Positions 29,780 through 36,931 of a stretch of 39,121 nt of DNA are shown here, in pieces; positions within the stretch are counted from its first letter, which is position 1; every line of letters begins with the position of its first letter. The stretch is from assembly GCA_025355725.1 (NCBI GenBank), contig JANXZC010000079.1, positions 66,680-105,800 of the forward strand, in the 5' to 3' direction. The notes beneath the pieces are model-generated. The model saw only the letters and a program-made list of their open reading frames with translations. It was not told the origin of the DNA and searched no databases. The stretch comes from Syntrophus sp. (in: bacteria). Lineage in GTDB: Bacteria; Desulfobacterota; Syntrophia; Syntrophales; UBA8958. The position numbers and the translations under genes are program-made.

Positions 29780-31405
29780 TTAGTCCTTGAAGCTTCTTCC
29801 CTTCCAGAGCATGTAAATAGCCGGGTAAATGATCAGTTCGAGAATCGTGGAGGTTATGACGCCGCCGACCATGGGGGCGGCGATCCTCTTCATCACGTCG
29901 GCGCCGGTCCCGTGGCTGAACATGATGGGGACGAGGCCCGCCAGGAAGGACGAAAAGAGCATGGCGAAGGTCTTCGTGTAGGCCAGGGGTTTGAAAAGCC
30001 GCCCCGCCTGGGCCTGGAGGGTGAAAACGGGGAGGAAGCCCACCGTAATGACCAGAAGGGAGAAGAACAGGGAAGGGCCGACCTCTTTGGCGGCGGCGAT
30101 GATAACCTCCGTCCGGTCTTCTTTTCTCCCCGCGGCCTCCCATTCCTCAAATTTCTTGTGGGCGTTTTCCACCATAATAATTGCGGCGTCCACCATCGCC
30201 CCGATGGCAATGGCGATACCGCTCAGACTCATGATGTTGGATGTAACCCCAAGATAATACATGCAGATAAAGGACATGATGATGGCCATAGGCAGCGTGA
30301 GAATGACCACGAGGGCCGAGGGCAGGTGGAACAGAAAAACCAGGCAGACGACGCTGACGGCGATGGAAAGCTTGACGATCTCATCGGTCAGGGTGTTGAT
30401 GGCCCGGTGGATCAGATCGGTCCGGTCATAGGTGACGACGAGTTTCACTCCCTGGGGAAGGCTCGGGGCCACGTCCTTCTTGATCCGCTCCTTGACCCGT
30501 TCGATGACGTTCAGGACGTTTTCCCCGAACCGGACGACGACGATGCCCCCGACGACTTCCCCCCGGCCGTTGAGGTCGGCGATTCCCCGCCGGATCTCCG
30601 GGCCGAGCTGGACCCGGGCGACGTCTCTGAGCATAATGGGTGTTCCGGCGCTGTCCGTCCCCACGGGAATGGTCTCCAGGTCGGCCAGGGTTTTCACATA
30701 CCCCCGCCCCCGGATCATGTACTCCACCCCGGATAATTCCAGGACCCGGCCCTCGACGTCCCGGTTGCTCTTGCGGATGGCCTCGCTGACCTTCGGGAGG
30801 GACAGGTTGTAGGCGGAGAGGCGGTTGGGGTCCACGGTAATCTGGTACTGTTTGACGAAGCCGCCGATGCTTGCCGTCTGGGAGACGCCGGGGACGCTTT
30901 CCAGGGCCAGTTTGACCGTGTAGTCCTGAAGGGTCCGCAGTTCCGCCAGATCGTGTTTCCCCGTTTCATCGACGAGGGCGTAGGAGAACCCCCAGCCGAG
31001 GCTCGTCGCGTCCGGTCCGAGGGTGGGATTCACGCTGGCGGGCAGCTTGCTCTTGACCGCCTGGAGGTATTCGAGGACCCGGCTCCGGGCCCAGTAGATA
31101 TCCGTCCCCTCTTCGAAAATGACATAGATGAAGGAACTCCCGAGAAAGGAGAAACCCCGGACGACTTGTACCTTGGGGGCGGCCAGGAGGGTCGAGGTAA
31201 TGGGATAGGTAACCTGGTCTTCCACAAGGTCGGGGCTGCGGCCCGGCCATTCCGTGTAGATGATGACCTGGGTGTCGCTCAGGTCGGGGATGGCGTCCAG
31301 GGGCGTCCGCTCCAGGGCCCACCAGCCCCAGACGATTGCCCCGACCATCATCAGGAAGATGAGGAACTTGTTCCGGGCGCTGAAGTCAATAATTCTGGCG
31401 ATCAT
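29780..31405 (-). CDS. CusA-like heavy-metal RND permease with large internal in-frame deletion
   Basis: The frame is intact but only 541 residues, about half of CusA-type pumps (about 1040). Residues 1-500 are a normal first half: TM1, the first periplasmic loop (TEWPGRSPDLVEDQVTYPI; LGPDATSLGWGFSYAL), TM2-TM5, and the TM4 aspartate in GAMVDAAIIMVENA. At about residue 495 (AMLFSSFLAGLVPIMF) the sequence jumps to the family's C-terminal end (SHGTGADVMKRIAAPMVGG, then TM12). The second periplasmic loop and TM7-TM10 or TM11 are missing, and with them the metal-binding cleft and part of the proton relay. The two halves of RND proteins are similar at this point, so recombination between them could explain the loss. 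No CusB or CusC gene is nearby. It is probably a non-functional remnant, or an assembly collapse. Confidence 0.85.
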   Translation of the reverse strand: MIARIIDFSARNKFLIFLMMVGAIVWGWWALERTPLDAIPDLSDTQVIIYTEWPGRSPDLVEDQVTYPITSTLLAAPKVQVVRGFSFLGSSFIYVIFEEGTDIYWARSRVLEYLQAVKSKLPASVNPTLGPDATSLGWGFSYALVDETGKHDLAELRTLQDYTVKLALESVPGVSQTASIGGFVKQYQITVDPNRLSAYNLSLPKVSEAIRKSNRDVEGRVLELSGVEYMIRGRGYVKTLADLETIPVGTDSAGTPIMLRDVARVQLGPEIRRGIADLNGRGEVVGGIVVVRFGENVLNVIERVKERIKKDVAPSLPQGVKLVVTYDRTDLIHRAINTLTDEIVKLSIAVSVVCLVFLFHLPSALVVILTLPMAIIMSFICMYYLGVTSNIMSLSGIAIAIGAMVDAAIIMVENAHKKFEEWEAAGRKEDRTEVIIAAAKEVGPSLFFSLLVITVGFLPVFTLQAQAGRLFKPLAYTKTFAMLFSSFLAGLVPIMFSHGTGADVMKRIAAPMVGGVITSTILELIIYPAIYMLWKGRSFKD

Positions 31406-31452
31406 TTGTGTCTGGGCTCCGTACTACTTTTGCAACTTTCGTCAGCTTCCGC

Positions 31453-32016
31453 TTATATTACCTTCAGGATTATCGGGTCATGCCGTTCCGAGGCGGCCGG
31501 GATCTCCGTCGGGTAGCCGACGATGATCGGCGCGACGATTTCACAGTCCTCGGGGACCCCCATTTCCTTCAAGATTTCGGGAGTGCGGACAGGGGTTCCC
31601 ATACCGATCCAGCAGGTTCCCAAACCCCGCGCCGTGGCGGCGAACATGAAATACGCCGCCGTTAACCCCGTATCGACATCCAGTGAGCCGACGCCTTTGG
31701 GACCGATGAAATAAACCACGCAAGGGGCGTTATAGAAGATATTGAATTGCTCATCCCTCAGCATGGCCTCATATTTTTTCAGCGGTGACGCGGGATTCTT
31801 GGCAACATCGGCGAGAAAATTGTTCTTGCTTTCCGTGGAGAGCCTTTTCATAAATTCCCGGTCCCGGATGATGATAAACCGGCAGGGCTGGCCGTTGCTT
31901 GCCGTCGGGGCCAGGCAGGTTTCCTGAAGCATCTCCTTCAGGACGGACAGGGGAACTTCCCGGTCCTGAAAATCACGAATGGCACGTCTGTTCTTCAAAA
32001 GGGCTTGATAATCCAT
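31453..32016 (-). CDS. Nitroreductase-family flavoprotein
   Basis: The protein has 187 residues from the ATG at 32016, six bases after AAGGAGG; an in-frame ATG 18 nt upstream is less well placed. The N-terminus MDYQALLKNRRAIRDF is the standard FMN-contacting start. Further marks are APTASNGQPCRFIII and the late ARGLGTCWIGM with a PVGYP-like strand (IIVGYPTE). The family binds FMN and uses NAD(P)H to reduce nitroaromatics, quinones or enones. The short two-motif form is common in anaerobes. It sits between the damaged CusA gene and a dehydrogenase gene, all on the minus strand but with gaps, so joint transcription is uncertain. Confidence 0.9.
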   Translation of the reverse strand: MDYQALLKNRRAIRDFQDREVPLSVLKEMLQETCLAPTASNGQPCRFIIIRDREFMKRLSTESKNNFLADVAKNPASPLKKYEAMLRDEQFNIFYNAPCVVYFIGPKGVGSLDVDTGLTAAYFMFAATARGLGTCWIGMGTPVRTPEILKEMGVPEDCEIVAPIIVGYPTEIPAASERHDPIILKVI

Positions 32017-32131
32017 ATTCTTCCTCCTTTTCATTTTCGGCGGTATAGGAAATCGCTATCTCGCGCCAATATCCATATAAACCGACTTCCGATTGCGATA
32101 TTTATATCGAAAGCACTGGTGGGCAGGCATT

Positions 32132-33079
32132 TTACGCTTTTAAATAAAGGAGGTCCTGGCCTGTTTCCAATCTCCTGATATTTTCAGCTACCGCCCTAAC
32201 GATGCCTCGTATGGAGACGTCCGTTACCCCGCCAACGTGCGGGGTCGCCATTACATTGTATCTGAAGATGGGATCATCGGGATCGGGCGGTTCTTCCCAG
32301 AATACATCCAGGCCGGCGCCGCCGATCTTCCCCGCGGCCAGGGCATCTTCCAGGGCGCCCCGGTCAACCAGCCCTCCCCGGGAAAGATTGATCAGAATGG
32401 AATCTCCTTTCATCATGTCAAAGGTATGCCGTCCCATCATATGCCTGCTTGCGGTTGTCAGGGGAAGACAAAGGACGACATAGTCGGACCTGCCAAGGAG
32501 CTCATTCATATCTTCCGGGGTTCCTGCCCACTCCAGGCCGAGATCCCCTTTCGCCTTTTGAGGATCGTGGCGTTTGATGCCGATTAAGTGCACGTCAAAT
32601 GCCTTGAGACGTCTTGCCAGGGCACGGCCGATACCGCCAAGGCCGATAATGCCCACTGTTTTCCCACTCAGGGCACGCCCCTGAGGAACCCCCATCTGTC
32701 TGCCGGCAAGGCATGATGCCATTTTTCGGGTATCTCTTGATAAACCGATCATCATGTAAATGCCCAACTCGGCAACGGAATCGGCATTGCCGGAGATATC
32801 GGTGGGGACATTGGCGACCCGGATGTTCATTTCCGCGGCGGCTTGCAGGTCGACAGCCTCCAGACCGGCGCCGCACTGCTGAATGAGCCGCAGCCGATCG
32901 CTGCCGGCAAGATGCTCCCTGTTCACGACGCTCATGGTGGGAATCAATACATCAAAGCCTTTTAAGTTCTCGAAGCCGAAGCGCCCGGTGGCGGCAAATT
33001 CATGCTGAGGAAGCCCGTCTTTCAGCAACCCCAGGAATCCTCCCCAGGCATTTTCATGGGCCGCAAAGAGTATCTTCAT
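32132..33079 (-). CDS. D-isomer-specific 2-hydroxyacid dehydrogenase
   Basis: The protein has 315 residues, with a GGGAGGG site just before the ATG at 33079. The NAD-binding fold begins at VGIIGLGGIGRALARRL. The catalytic set is complete: Arg in LINLSRGGLVDRGALEDAL, Glu in FWEEPPDPDDP, and His in ATPHVGGVTD. The family reduces 2-keto acids to D-2-hydroxy acids, or the reverse (lactate, glycerate, phosphoglycerate and others). The acidic/basic residue after the second NAD strand (LIGIKRHD) hints at possible NADP use, but weakly. It is divergent from the hgc genes, separated by 245 bp that hold the hgc promoter. Confidence 0.9.
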   Translation of the reverse strand: MKILFAAHENAWGGFLGLLKDGLPQHEFAATGRFGFENLKGFDVLIPTMSVVNREHLAGSDRLRLIQQCGAGLEAVDLQAAAEMNIRVANVPTDISGNADSVAELGIYMMIGLSRDTRKMASCLAGRQMGVPQGRALSGKTVGIIGLGGIGRALARRLKAFDVHLIGIKRHDPQKAKGDLGLEWAGTPEDMNELLGRSDYVVLCLPLTTASRHMMGRHTFDMMKGDSILINLSRGGLVDRGALEDALAAGKIGGAGLDVFWEEPPDPDDPIFRYNVMATPHVGGVTDVSIRGIVRAVAENIRRLETGQDLLYLKA

Positions 33080-33250
33080 TTTCCCTCCCCATTCGGCAGT
33101 TGTAAGACATTACGCTGAAGCCGGTGCATACTTGGAAATGCTCATGTCAATATATTCTATTTCTATCAGGTTGCATGCTCCGGTTCAAGGGGAAATCGGA
33201 AATAAGACAAGACTTTTGTTAATCTCGATAAAAATATTTTGACTTAATAC

Positions 33251-33304
33251 TTGACAAGGCGCTTGCTCTTGATTATATTCTGATCCGGCTGATAAATCAG
33301 AATA
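33251..33304 (+). promoter_or_regulatory. hgc promoter with overlapping inverted-repeat operator
   Basis: A consensus-like pair, TTGACA (33251-33256) and TATATT (33274-33279), is spaced 17 nt apart. A 9-bp perfect inverted repeat, TATTCTGAT (33276-33284) and ATCAGAATA (33296-33304), separated by 11 nt, overlaps the -10 box and the likely start point, an ideal place for repression. The symmetry suits a dimeric ArsR- or AbrB-type repressor, but which protein binds is unknown. The ribosome site GAGGTG follows at 33313-33318. Confidence 0.75.
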
Positions 33305-33324
33305 ATCAATGCGAGGTGAAAGAA

Positions 33325-33603
33325 ATGGTTAAAGAGGATCAGCAGAAGGGATCATGTTGTGCCTCCGCAAGCGGGGTTACGAGCTGCTGCCGTGTGGAAG
33401 CGCTGATCAGCGTCGATGAGCGGGGACAGATGGTGCTGCCCAAGGAATTGCGGGAACGGGGGAACATCAAGGCCGGAGATAAGCTGGCCCTCATCAGTTG
33501 GGAAAAGGACGGCGAGGTCTGCTGCCTGACCTTGATCAAGGCCGACAATCTGGCCGAACGGGTCAGGGAATTTCTCGGTCCCATAATGAAAGATGTGGTC
33601 TGA
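33325..33603 (+). CDS. HgcAB-associated AbrB-like protein with three CC pairs
   Basis: The protein has 92 residues from the ATG at 33325, six bases after GAGGTG; the GTG at 33316 lies inside that site. Residues 23-60 are an AbrB/MazE swapped-hairpin DNA-binding fold (ISVDERGQMVLPKELRERGNI, in short VDERGQMVLPKELR, then AGDKLALISW). Six cysteines lie in three vicinal pairs: 11-12, 21-22 and 66-67. Proteins of this design are known as companions of hgcAB. It is the first gene after the promoter and 12 nt before hgcA. The inferred role is a metal- or thiol-responsive regulator of the operon, or a mercury-binding protein; neither is shown by the sequence. Confidence 0.88.
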   Translation: MVKEDQQKGSCCASASGVTSCCRVEALISVDERGQMVLPKELRERGNIKAGDKLALISWEKDGEVCCLTLIKADNLAERVREFLGPIMKDVV

Positions 33604-33615
33604 GGTTTAACTACG

Positions 33616-34761
33616 ATGAAAGTATGCGCAAATGATTCGTCAAATATGCAGATCCTGCTGCCGATGGCGCCCCTTGCCGCCTGCGCAGGAAGCGAGAAAG
33701 AGCTGAGCCCGCCCCGTCTCGCTCAGTCGTTTGTGGACGGTTCGGTGGCCGGTCCTTCGGGAAGGATTCCCCGGGTTTCGTCAGCACTGACATGGTGTGA
33801 CCGCTGGGGGTCGATCAAGGCGCGCTGGGGGGTCGGCAGGATGCACTATGCCGTCGATCCTGGCCTCTACGCCCTGGGATCGCCCGATGACGGTTCCCCT
33901 GTCCTCGTCACGGCCAATTACAAGATGAGTTTCGACTGTCTCCGGGAGGCCCTGCCGGGACGGGATGCTTGGCTCCTCGTTCTTGACACGGAGGGCATCA
34001 ACGTCTGGTGCGCTGCGGGCAAGGGAACCTTCGGAACGGAGGAACTCGTCCGCCGCATCACGGCCAGCGGTCTGAAGGATATCGTGAAACACCGTGATCT
34101 GATCCTGCCGCAGCTGGGGGCTCCCGGCGTATCCGCCCATCTGGTCCGAAAACAGTCGGGATTCAAGGTCCATTACGGGCCGATTCTCGCCCGGGACGCC
34201 GCGGCCTACCTCGACGCCGGCCTCCGGGCGACAGAAGAAATGCGGCGGAAAACCTTCCCCGTGGAGGAGCGCGCCGTTCTCATTCCCATTGAACTCGTCG
34301 CCACCCTCAAGCCTGCCATGATAATTATTCCCATCCTGTTGCTCATCAGCGGTTTTGGAGGGGAAGGGGGATTCCTTCCGAATATGGTCCGGGACGGCAT
34401 TTTTTCGGTCTGGGCCTTTTTATGCGCAATTCTGTCCGGTGCGGTCCTGACCCCCCTGCTCCTCCCCTATCTGCCGGGGCGCGCCTTTACCACCAAGGGA
34501 ATTGCTGTCGGACTGCCCATAGCCGTCGCCCTCATCTATGCCTGGGGAGGCGATCTCCATAGCTGGCGCGGCATCCTGTTCGGGGGGGCCTGGCTGCTTT
34601 TAATCCCGGCCTTTTCCGCCTATTTGGCCATGAACTTCACCGGCGCCTCGACTTACACGTCTCTGTCCGGGGTGAGGCGGGAAATGCGCTGGGCTCTGCC
34701 GCTGGAAATCGGCGCCGGTCTTTCCGGTTTTGCCGCCCTGCTGGTTTCCCGGTTTTTTTAA
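33616..34761 (+). CDS. hgcA: Mercury-methylating corrinoid protein HgcA
   Basis: The protein has 381 residues. The corrinoid-binding domain (about 60-230) carries the diagnostic cap-helix motif NVWCAAGKGTFG (residues 129-140), whose Cys132 would be the cobalt ligand. It is followed by five membrane helices (about 231-251, 262-286, 293-310, 315-340, 358-378). HgcA transfers a methyl group from a corrinoid to Hg(II), giving methylmercury, and is needed together with HgcB. The first 55 or so residues have no known motif and extend beyond the better-known sulfate-reducer proteins, whose cap Cys lies near residue 93. The ATG at 33616 has GAGG nearby. The gene is 10 nt from hgcB, in one operon. Confidence 0.96.
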   Translation: MKVCANDSSNMQILLPMAPLAACAGSEKELSPPRLAQSFVDGSVAGPSGRIPRVSSALTWCDRWGSIKARWGVGRMHYAVDPGLYALGSPDDGSPVLVTANYKMSFDCLREALPGRDAWLLVLDTEGINVWCAAGKGTFGTEELVRRITASGLKDIVKHRDLILPQLGAPGVSAHLVRKQSGFKVHYGPILARDAAAYLDAGLRATEEMRRKTFPVEERAVLIPIELVATLKPAMIIIPILLLISGFGGEGGFLPNMVRDGIFSVWAFLCAILSGAVLTPLLLPYLPGRAFTTKGIAVGLPIAVALIYAWGGDLHSWRGILFGGAWLLLIPAFSAYLAMNFTGASTYTSLSGVRREMRWALPLEIGAGLSGFAALLVSRFF

Positions 34762-34771
34762 GGAGGATGAA

Positions 34772-35101
34772 ATGAGTAACATGATCTATTTAAAAGATGT
34801 CGTCACCTTAAGACTTGACGGCGATAAATGTTCCGGTTGCGGTATGTGCATGGAGGTCTGCCCCCACGGAGTGCTGGCAATCGATAAAAAACGTGTCCGG
34901 TATCGCAATCGCGATGCCTGCATGGAATGCGGGGCCTGCAGCCGCAACTGTCCCGCCGGGGCCATAGCCGTCGAGGCCGGCGTCGGGTGCGCGGCGGCGG
35001 TGATCAACGGGATGCTGAACCGGCAAAGCGCTTCCTGCGGTTGTTTTGTCGATCCGAACAATCCTTCTGCGGGCAAGGTGGGGGGAACCTGCTGTTCTTG
35101 A
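34772..35101 (+). CDS. hgcB: Mercury-methylation ferredoxin HgcB
   Basis: The protein has 109 residues from the ATG at 34772, five bases after AGGAGG. It has two 4Fe-4S motifs: CSGCGMCMEVCP (Cys20, 23, 26, 30) and CMECGACSRNCP (Cys50, 53, 56, 60). Cys73, in VGCAAAVI, corresponds to the extra cysteine conserved in HgcB proteins. The C-terminus ends GGTCCS, with vicinal Cys107-108, also a family trait. HgcB is thought to reduce the HgcA corrinoid and to pass Hg(II) via its thiols. An additional Cys89/Cys91 pair (CGCF) is present. It follows hgcA directly and must be translated from the same mRNA. Confidence 0.96.
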   Translation: MSNMIYLKDVVTLRLDGDKCSGCGMCMEVCPHGVLAIDKKRVRYRNRDACMECGACSRNCPAGAIAVEAGVGCAAAVINGMLNRQSASCGCFVDPNNPSAGKVGGTCCS

Positions 35102-35208
35102 TTGGTATGTCCTTCCATCTTCCCGATTATTGACTGGTGATCGGTATGGCGATAAGGATCACAGTCACCCATTTACTTGTAAGATTTTCAGCATTATGAG
35201 GTGGATTT

Positions 35209-35751
35209 ATGACAAGCGACGATCTTAAGAAATACTGCGAAAAAGGCTTAGCGATAGGCTTCACCCATGCCCAACCGATTCTCCCGTCCAGCGTGGTTAC
35301 CGCACCCTGGGTCCGGATGAAATGCCAGTTCGGTTGCGTCGGTTACGGCTTGAGCTACTGCTGCCCTCCGAACACGCCAACGCCCGAAGAGACACGCAAG
35401 GTCCTTGACAGCTATGGACAGGCCATCCTCTTTCATCTCAAAGCGCCAAAAACTCCCGACCGCGGAAAACATACTCATAGCATGATAACATCGCTGGTCG
35501 AACTGGAAGGGGAGATTTTTAAAGAAGGGTATTACAAGGCCTTTGCCTATATCGCCGGCCCCTGCGGTTTATGCAAGGAATGCGCAAAACTAAAAGGAGT
35601 CACCTGCAATTTCGGGCACAAGGCGCGGCCTTCCATGGAATCGTGCGGGATCGATGTTTACCAGACGGCGCGTAATAACGGGCTTCCCATTCAGGCGCTG
35701 AAAGAAAAGACGGAAACGCAAAACATCTACTGTCTGATGTTGGTGGAGTGA
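35209..35751 (+). CDS. DUF2284 predicted metal-binding protein
   Basis: The protein has 180 residues, with GAGG seven bases before the ATG at 35209. It is of the DUF2284 type: a Cys-rich N-terminal segment (KCQFGCVGYGLSYCCPPN) and a second set in the C-terminal half (CGLCKECAKLKGVTC, then SCGIDVY). The spacing suggests one or two iron-sulfur or zinc sites. There is no membrane span. The function of the family is unknown; the CxxCxxC-type spacing looks ferredoxin-like. It follows hgcB after 107 nt on the same strand, and could be in the same transcript or have its own promoter. Any role in mercury or corrinoid chemistry is inference from position alone. Confidence 0.85.
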   Translation: MTSDDLKKYCEKGLAIGFTHAQPILPSSVVTAPWVRMKCQFGCVGYGLSYCCPPNTPTPEETRKVLDSYGQAILFHLKAPKTPDRGKHTHSMITSLVELEGEIFKEGYYKAFAYIAGPCGLCKECAKLKGVTCNFGHKARPSMESCGIDVYQTARNNGLPIQALKEKTETQNIYCLMLVE

Positions 35752-35791
35752 TCAAACTCTCGAAAGCACTGCTTCAACGCTAGCCGCTCGT

Positions 35792-35843
35792 CCCAATCCC
35801 TCCGTCCCCCTATTGCCGACAAAGGGGGAACAGAGGGATTGGG
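35792..35843. repeat. Long imperfect hairpin, dispersed palindrome type
   Basis: Outer arms CCCAATCCCT (35792-35801) and AGGGATTGGG (35834-35843) pair perfectly. Inner arms CCCCC (35806-35810) and GGGGG (35824-35828) pair across a 13-nt loop. It lies just after the DUF2284 gene, where it may end transcription, and resembles the hairpin at 36881-36899. Both look like a palindromic repeat with C-run and G-run arms. A following T-run is absent. Confidence 0.6.
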
Positions 35844-35931
35844 AAAGGCGATAATCAAATTATCCTTTATCCGGATGTATCCTTTCACCCGCTCCTCTCG
35901 TCTAAGATAATAAAAGCAAAGGAGAATGAAC

Positions 35932-36189
35932 ATGGATGAGCGAACAAAAAAATTAATTGCCGTGGGGGCATCCGTAGGGGCAAATTGCCACCCCTGCCTG
36001 GAATATCATGTCGCCAGGGCGCTGGAAGCGGGTATTGACCGTAGCGAGATCATGGAGGTGGTGGAAGTCGCCAAAGCCGTCAGGAAGGGGGCAACCGCCA
36101 GTATGGACAAACTCGCCCTGAACCTGCTGGGTAGCGATCCCCCGCAACAATCATGCAATAGCCAGGCAGCTTCCTGCTGTTGTTCATAG
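35932..36189 (+). CDS. AhpD-like/carboxymuconolactone decarboxylase-family protein with Cys-rich tail
   Basis: The protein has 85 residues from the ATG at 35932, chosen because GGAG is 7 nt before it; an ATG at 35926 is only 1 nt from that site. The AhpD-type redox motif CxxCxxxH is visible as CHPCLEYH (Cys19, Cys22, His26). The helical core (ALEAGIDRSEIMEVVEVAKAV) is that of the carboxymuconolactone decarboxylase superfamily, whose small members reduce peroxides or act as thiol-disulfide partners. The last 11 residues hold Cys75 and a triplet at 82-84 (SCCCS), outside the fold. This echoes the CCS end of HgcB and suggests metal binding. The ECF sigma factor gene begins 41 nt downstream. Confidence 0.88.
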   Translation: MDERTKKLIAVGASVGANCHPCLEYHVARALEAGIDRSEIMEVVEVAKAVRKGATASMDKLALNLLGSDPPQQSCNSQAASCCCS

Positions 36190-36230
36190 CGATTGAGTGG
36201 TACAACAGGCACATAAGGTTGAGGATTGAG

Positions 36231-36833
36231 ATGAAGAACGGGGAAATAAGCTTTCAGCAAATCTATGACGAGTATCAGGGAAAGATCTGCCGCTATCTAA
36301 CGCGGATGGTCGGAGAAAACGAAGCGGAAGATCTTACCCAGGAGGTGTTTGTAAAAATCGGCCAGGCATTGGAAACCTTTCGGGGCGAATCCAGTTTGTC
36401 CACCTGGATCTATCAGATTGCTACTAATGCGGCCCTCGACAGACTTCGCCGATCATCGAATAATCGTCCCGCAGGGGAAAAGCTCCTGCCCGTCGAGGCC
36501 ATCACGGAAACCAAAGAAGATGAAAACATCTGGACCGGTGAGGTGACGGTTTCCACGGAGCAGCGGGTCATTCGCCAGGAAATGAACGGCTGCATCCGGG
36601 AAATCATTCAAATGCTGCCCGAGACACACCGGTCCGTCATCGTCCTCGGTGAACTGGAAGGGCTGAGCGATGCGGAGATCGCCGATATCCTCGGATTAAC
36701 CCTCCCGGCTGCCAAAATAAGACTGCATCGCGCCCGGGCAAGGCTCAGAAAAGAACTGGCGACTGCCTGTGTCTTCTACCGCGATGATCGCCAGGAGTTT
36801 GCCTGCGACCGGAAGGCCCCTCAACCAGATTAA
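36231..36833 (+). CDS. ECF-family RNA polymerase sigma factor with two-Cys C-terminal tail
   Basis: The protein has 200 residues from the ATG at 36231, about 8 nt after GAGG; an upstream TTG overlaps the previous gene and is rejected. Region 2 is clear (YDEYQGKICRYLTRMVGENEAEDLTQEVFVKI, in short EAEDLTQEVFVKIGQAL; STWIYQIATNAALDRLR). Region 4 follows (LPETHRSVIVLGELEGLSDAEIADILGL, then AAKIRLHRARARLRKEL). After region 4, a short tail carries Cys180 and Cys192 (CVFYRDDRQEFAC). No anti-sigma gene follows. In CorE-type sigma factors a C-terminal Cys-rich tail senses metal directly; a similar mode is possible here but unproven. It is likely co-transcribed with the AhpD-like gene. Confidence 0.9.
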   Translation: MKNGEISFQQIYDEYQGKICRYLTRMVGENEAEDLTQEVFVKIGQALETFRGESSLSTWIYQIATNAALDRLRRSSNNRPAGEKLLPVEAITETKEDENIWTGEVTVSTEQRVIRQEMNGCIREIIQMLPETHRSVIVLGELEGLSDAEIADILGLTLPAAKIRLHRARARLRKELATACVFYRDDRQEFACDRKAPQPD

Positions 36834-36839
36834 CCTCCA

Positions 36840-36899
36840 TGCCCGTAGCGGGCACAACGAAACATGGAAATCCCCCCACCCCCCTTTGGCAAAGAGGGG
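36840..36899 (+). terminator. Two hairpins after the sigma factor gene
   Basis: TGCCCG-TAG-CGGGCA forms a 6-bp stem (36840-36854) seven bases after the stop codon. A second hairpin, CCCCTTTG with CAAAGAGGGG (36881-36888 and 36890-36899, one bulged A), is followed by TAGGAAAATTTT. They may end the transcript. The second resembles the repeat at 35792-35843. Confidence 0.5.
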
Positions 36900-36931
36900 T
36901 AGGAAAATTTTCACATAAACGGAACTTACGC

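Noticed and set aside
29912-30736. A 274-codon plus-strand open frame
   Set aside because: It is antisense to the CusA-like gene, rich in Gly, Asp and Glu from GC-rich codons, with no recognisable domain.
33325-33603. The AbrB-like protein as the antitoxin of a toxin-antitoxin pair
   Set aside because: No toxin gene adjoins it; the Cys pairs and the direct link to hgcA fit an HgcAB-associated role better.
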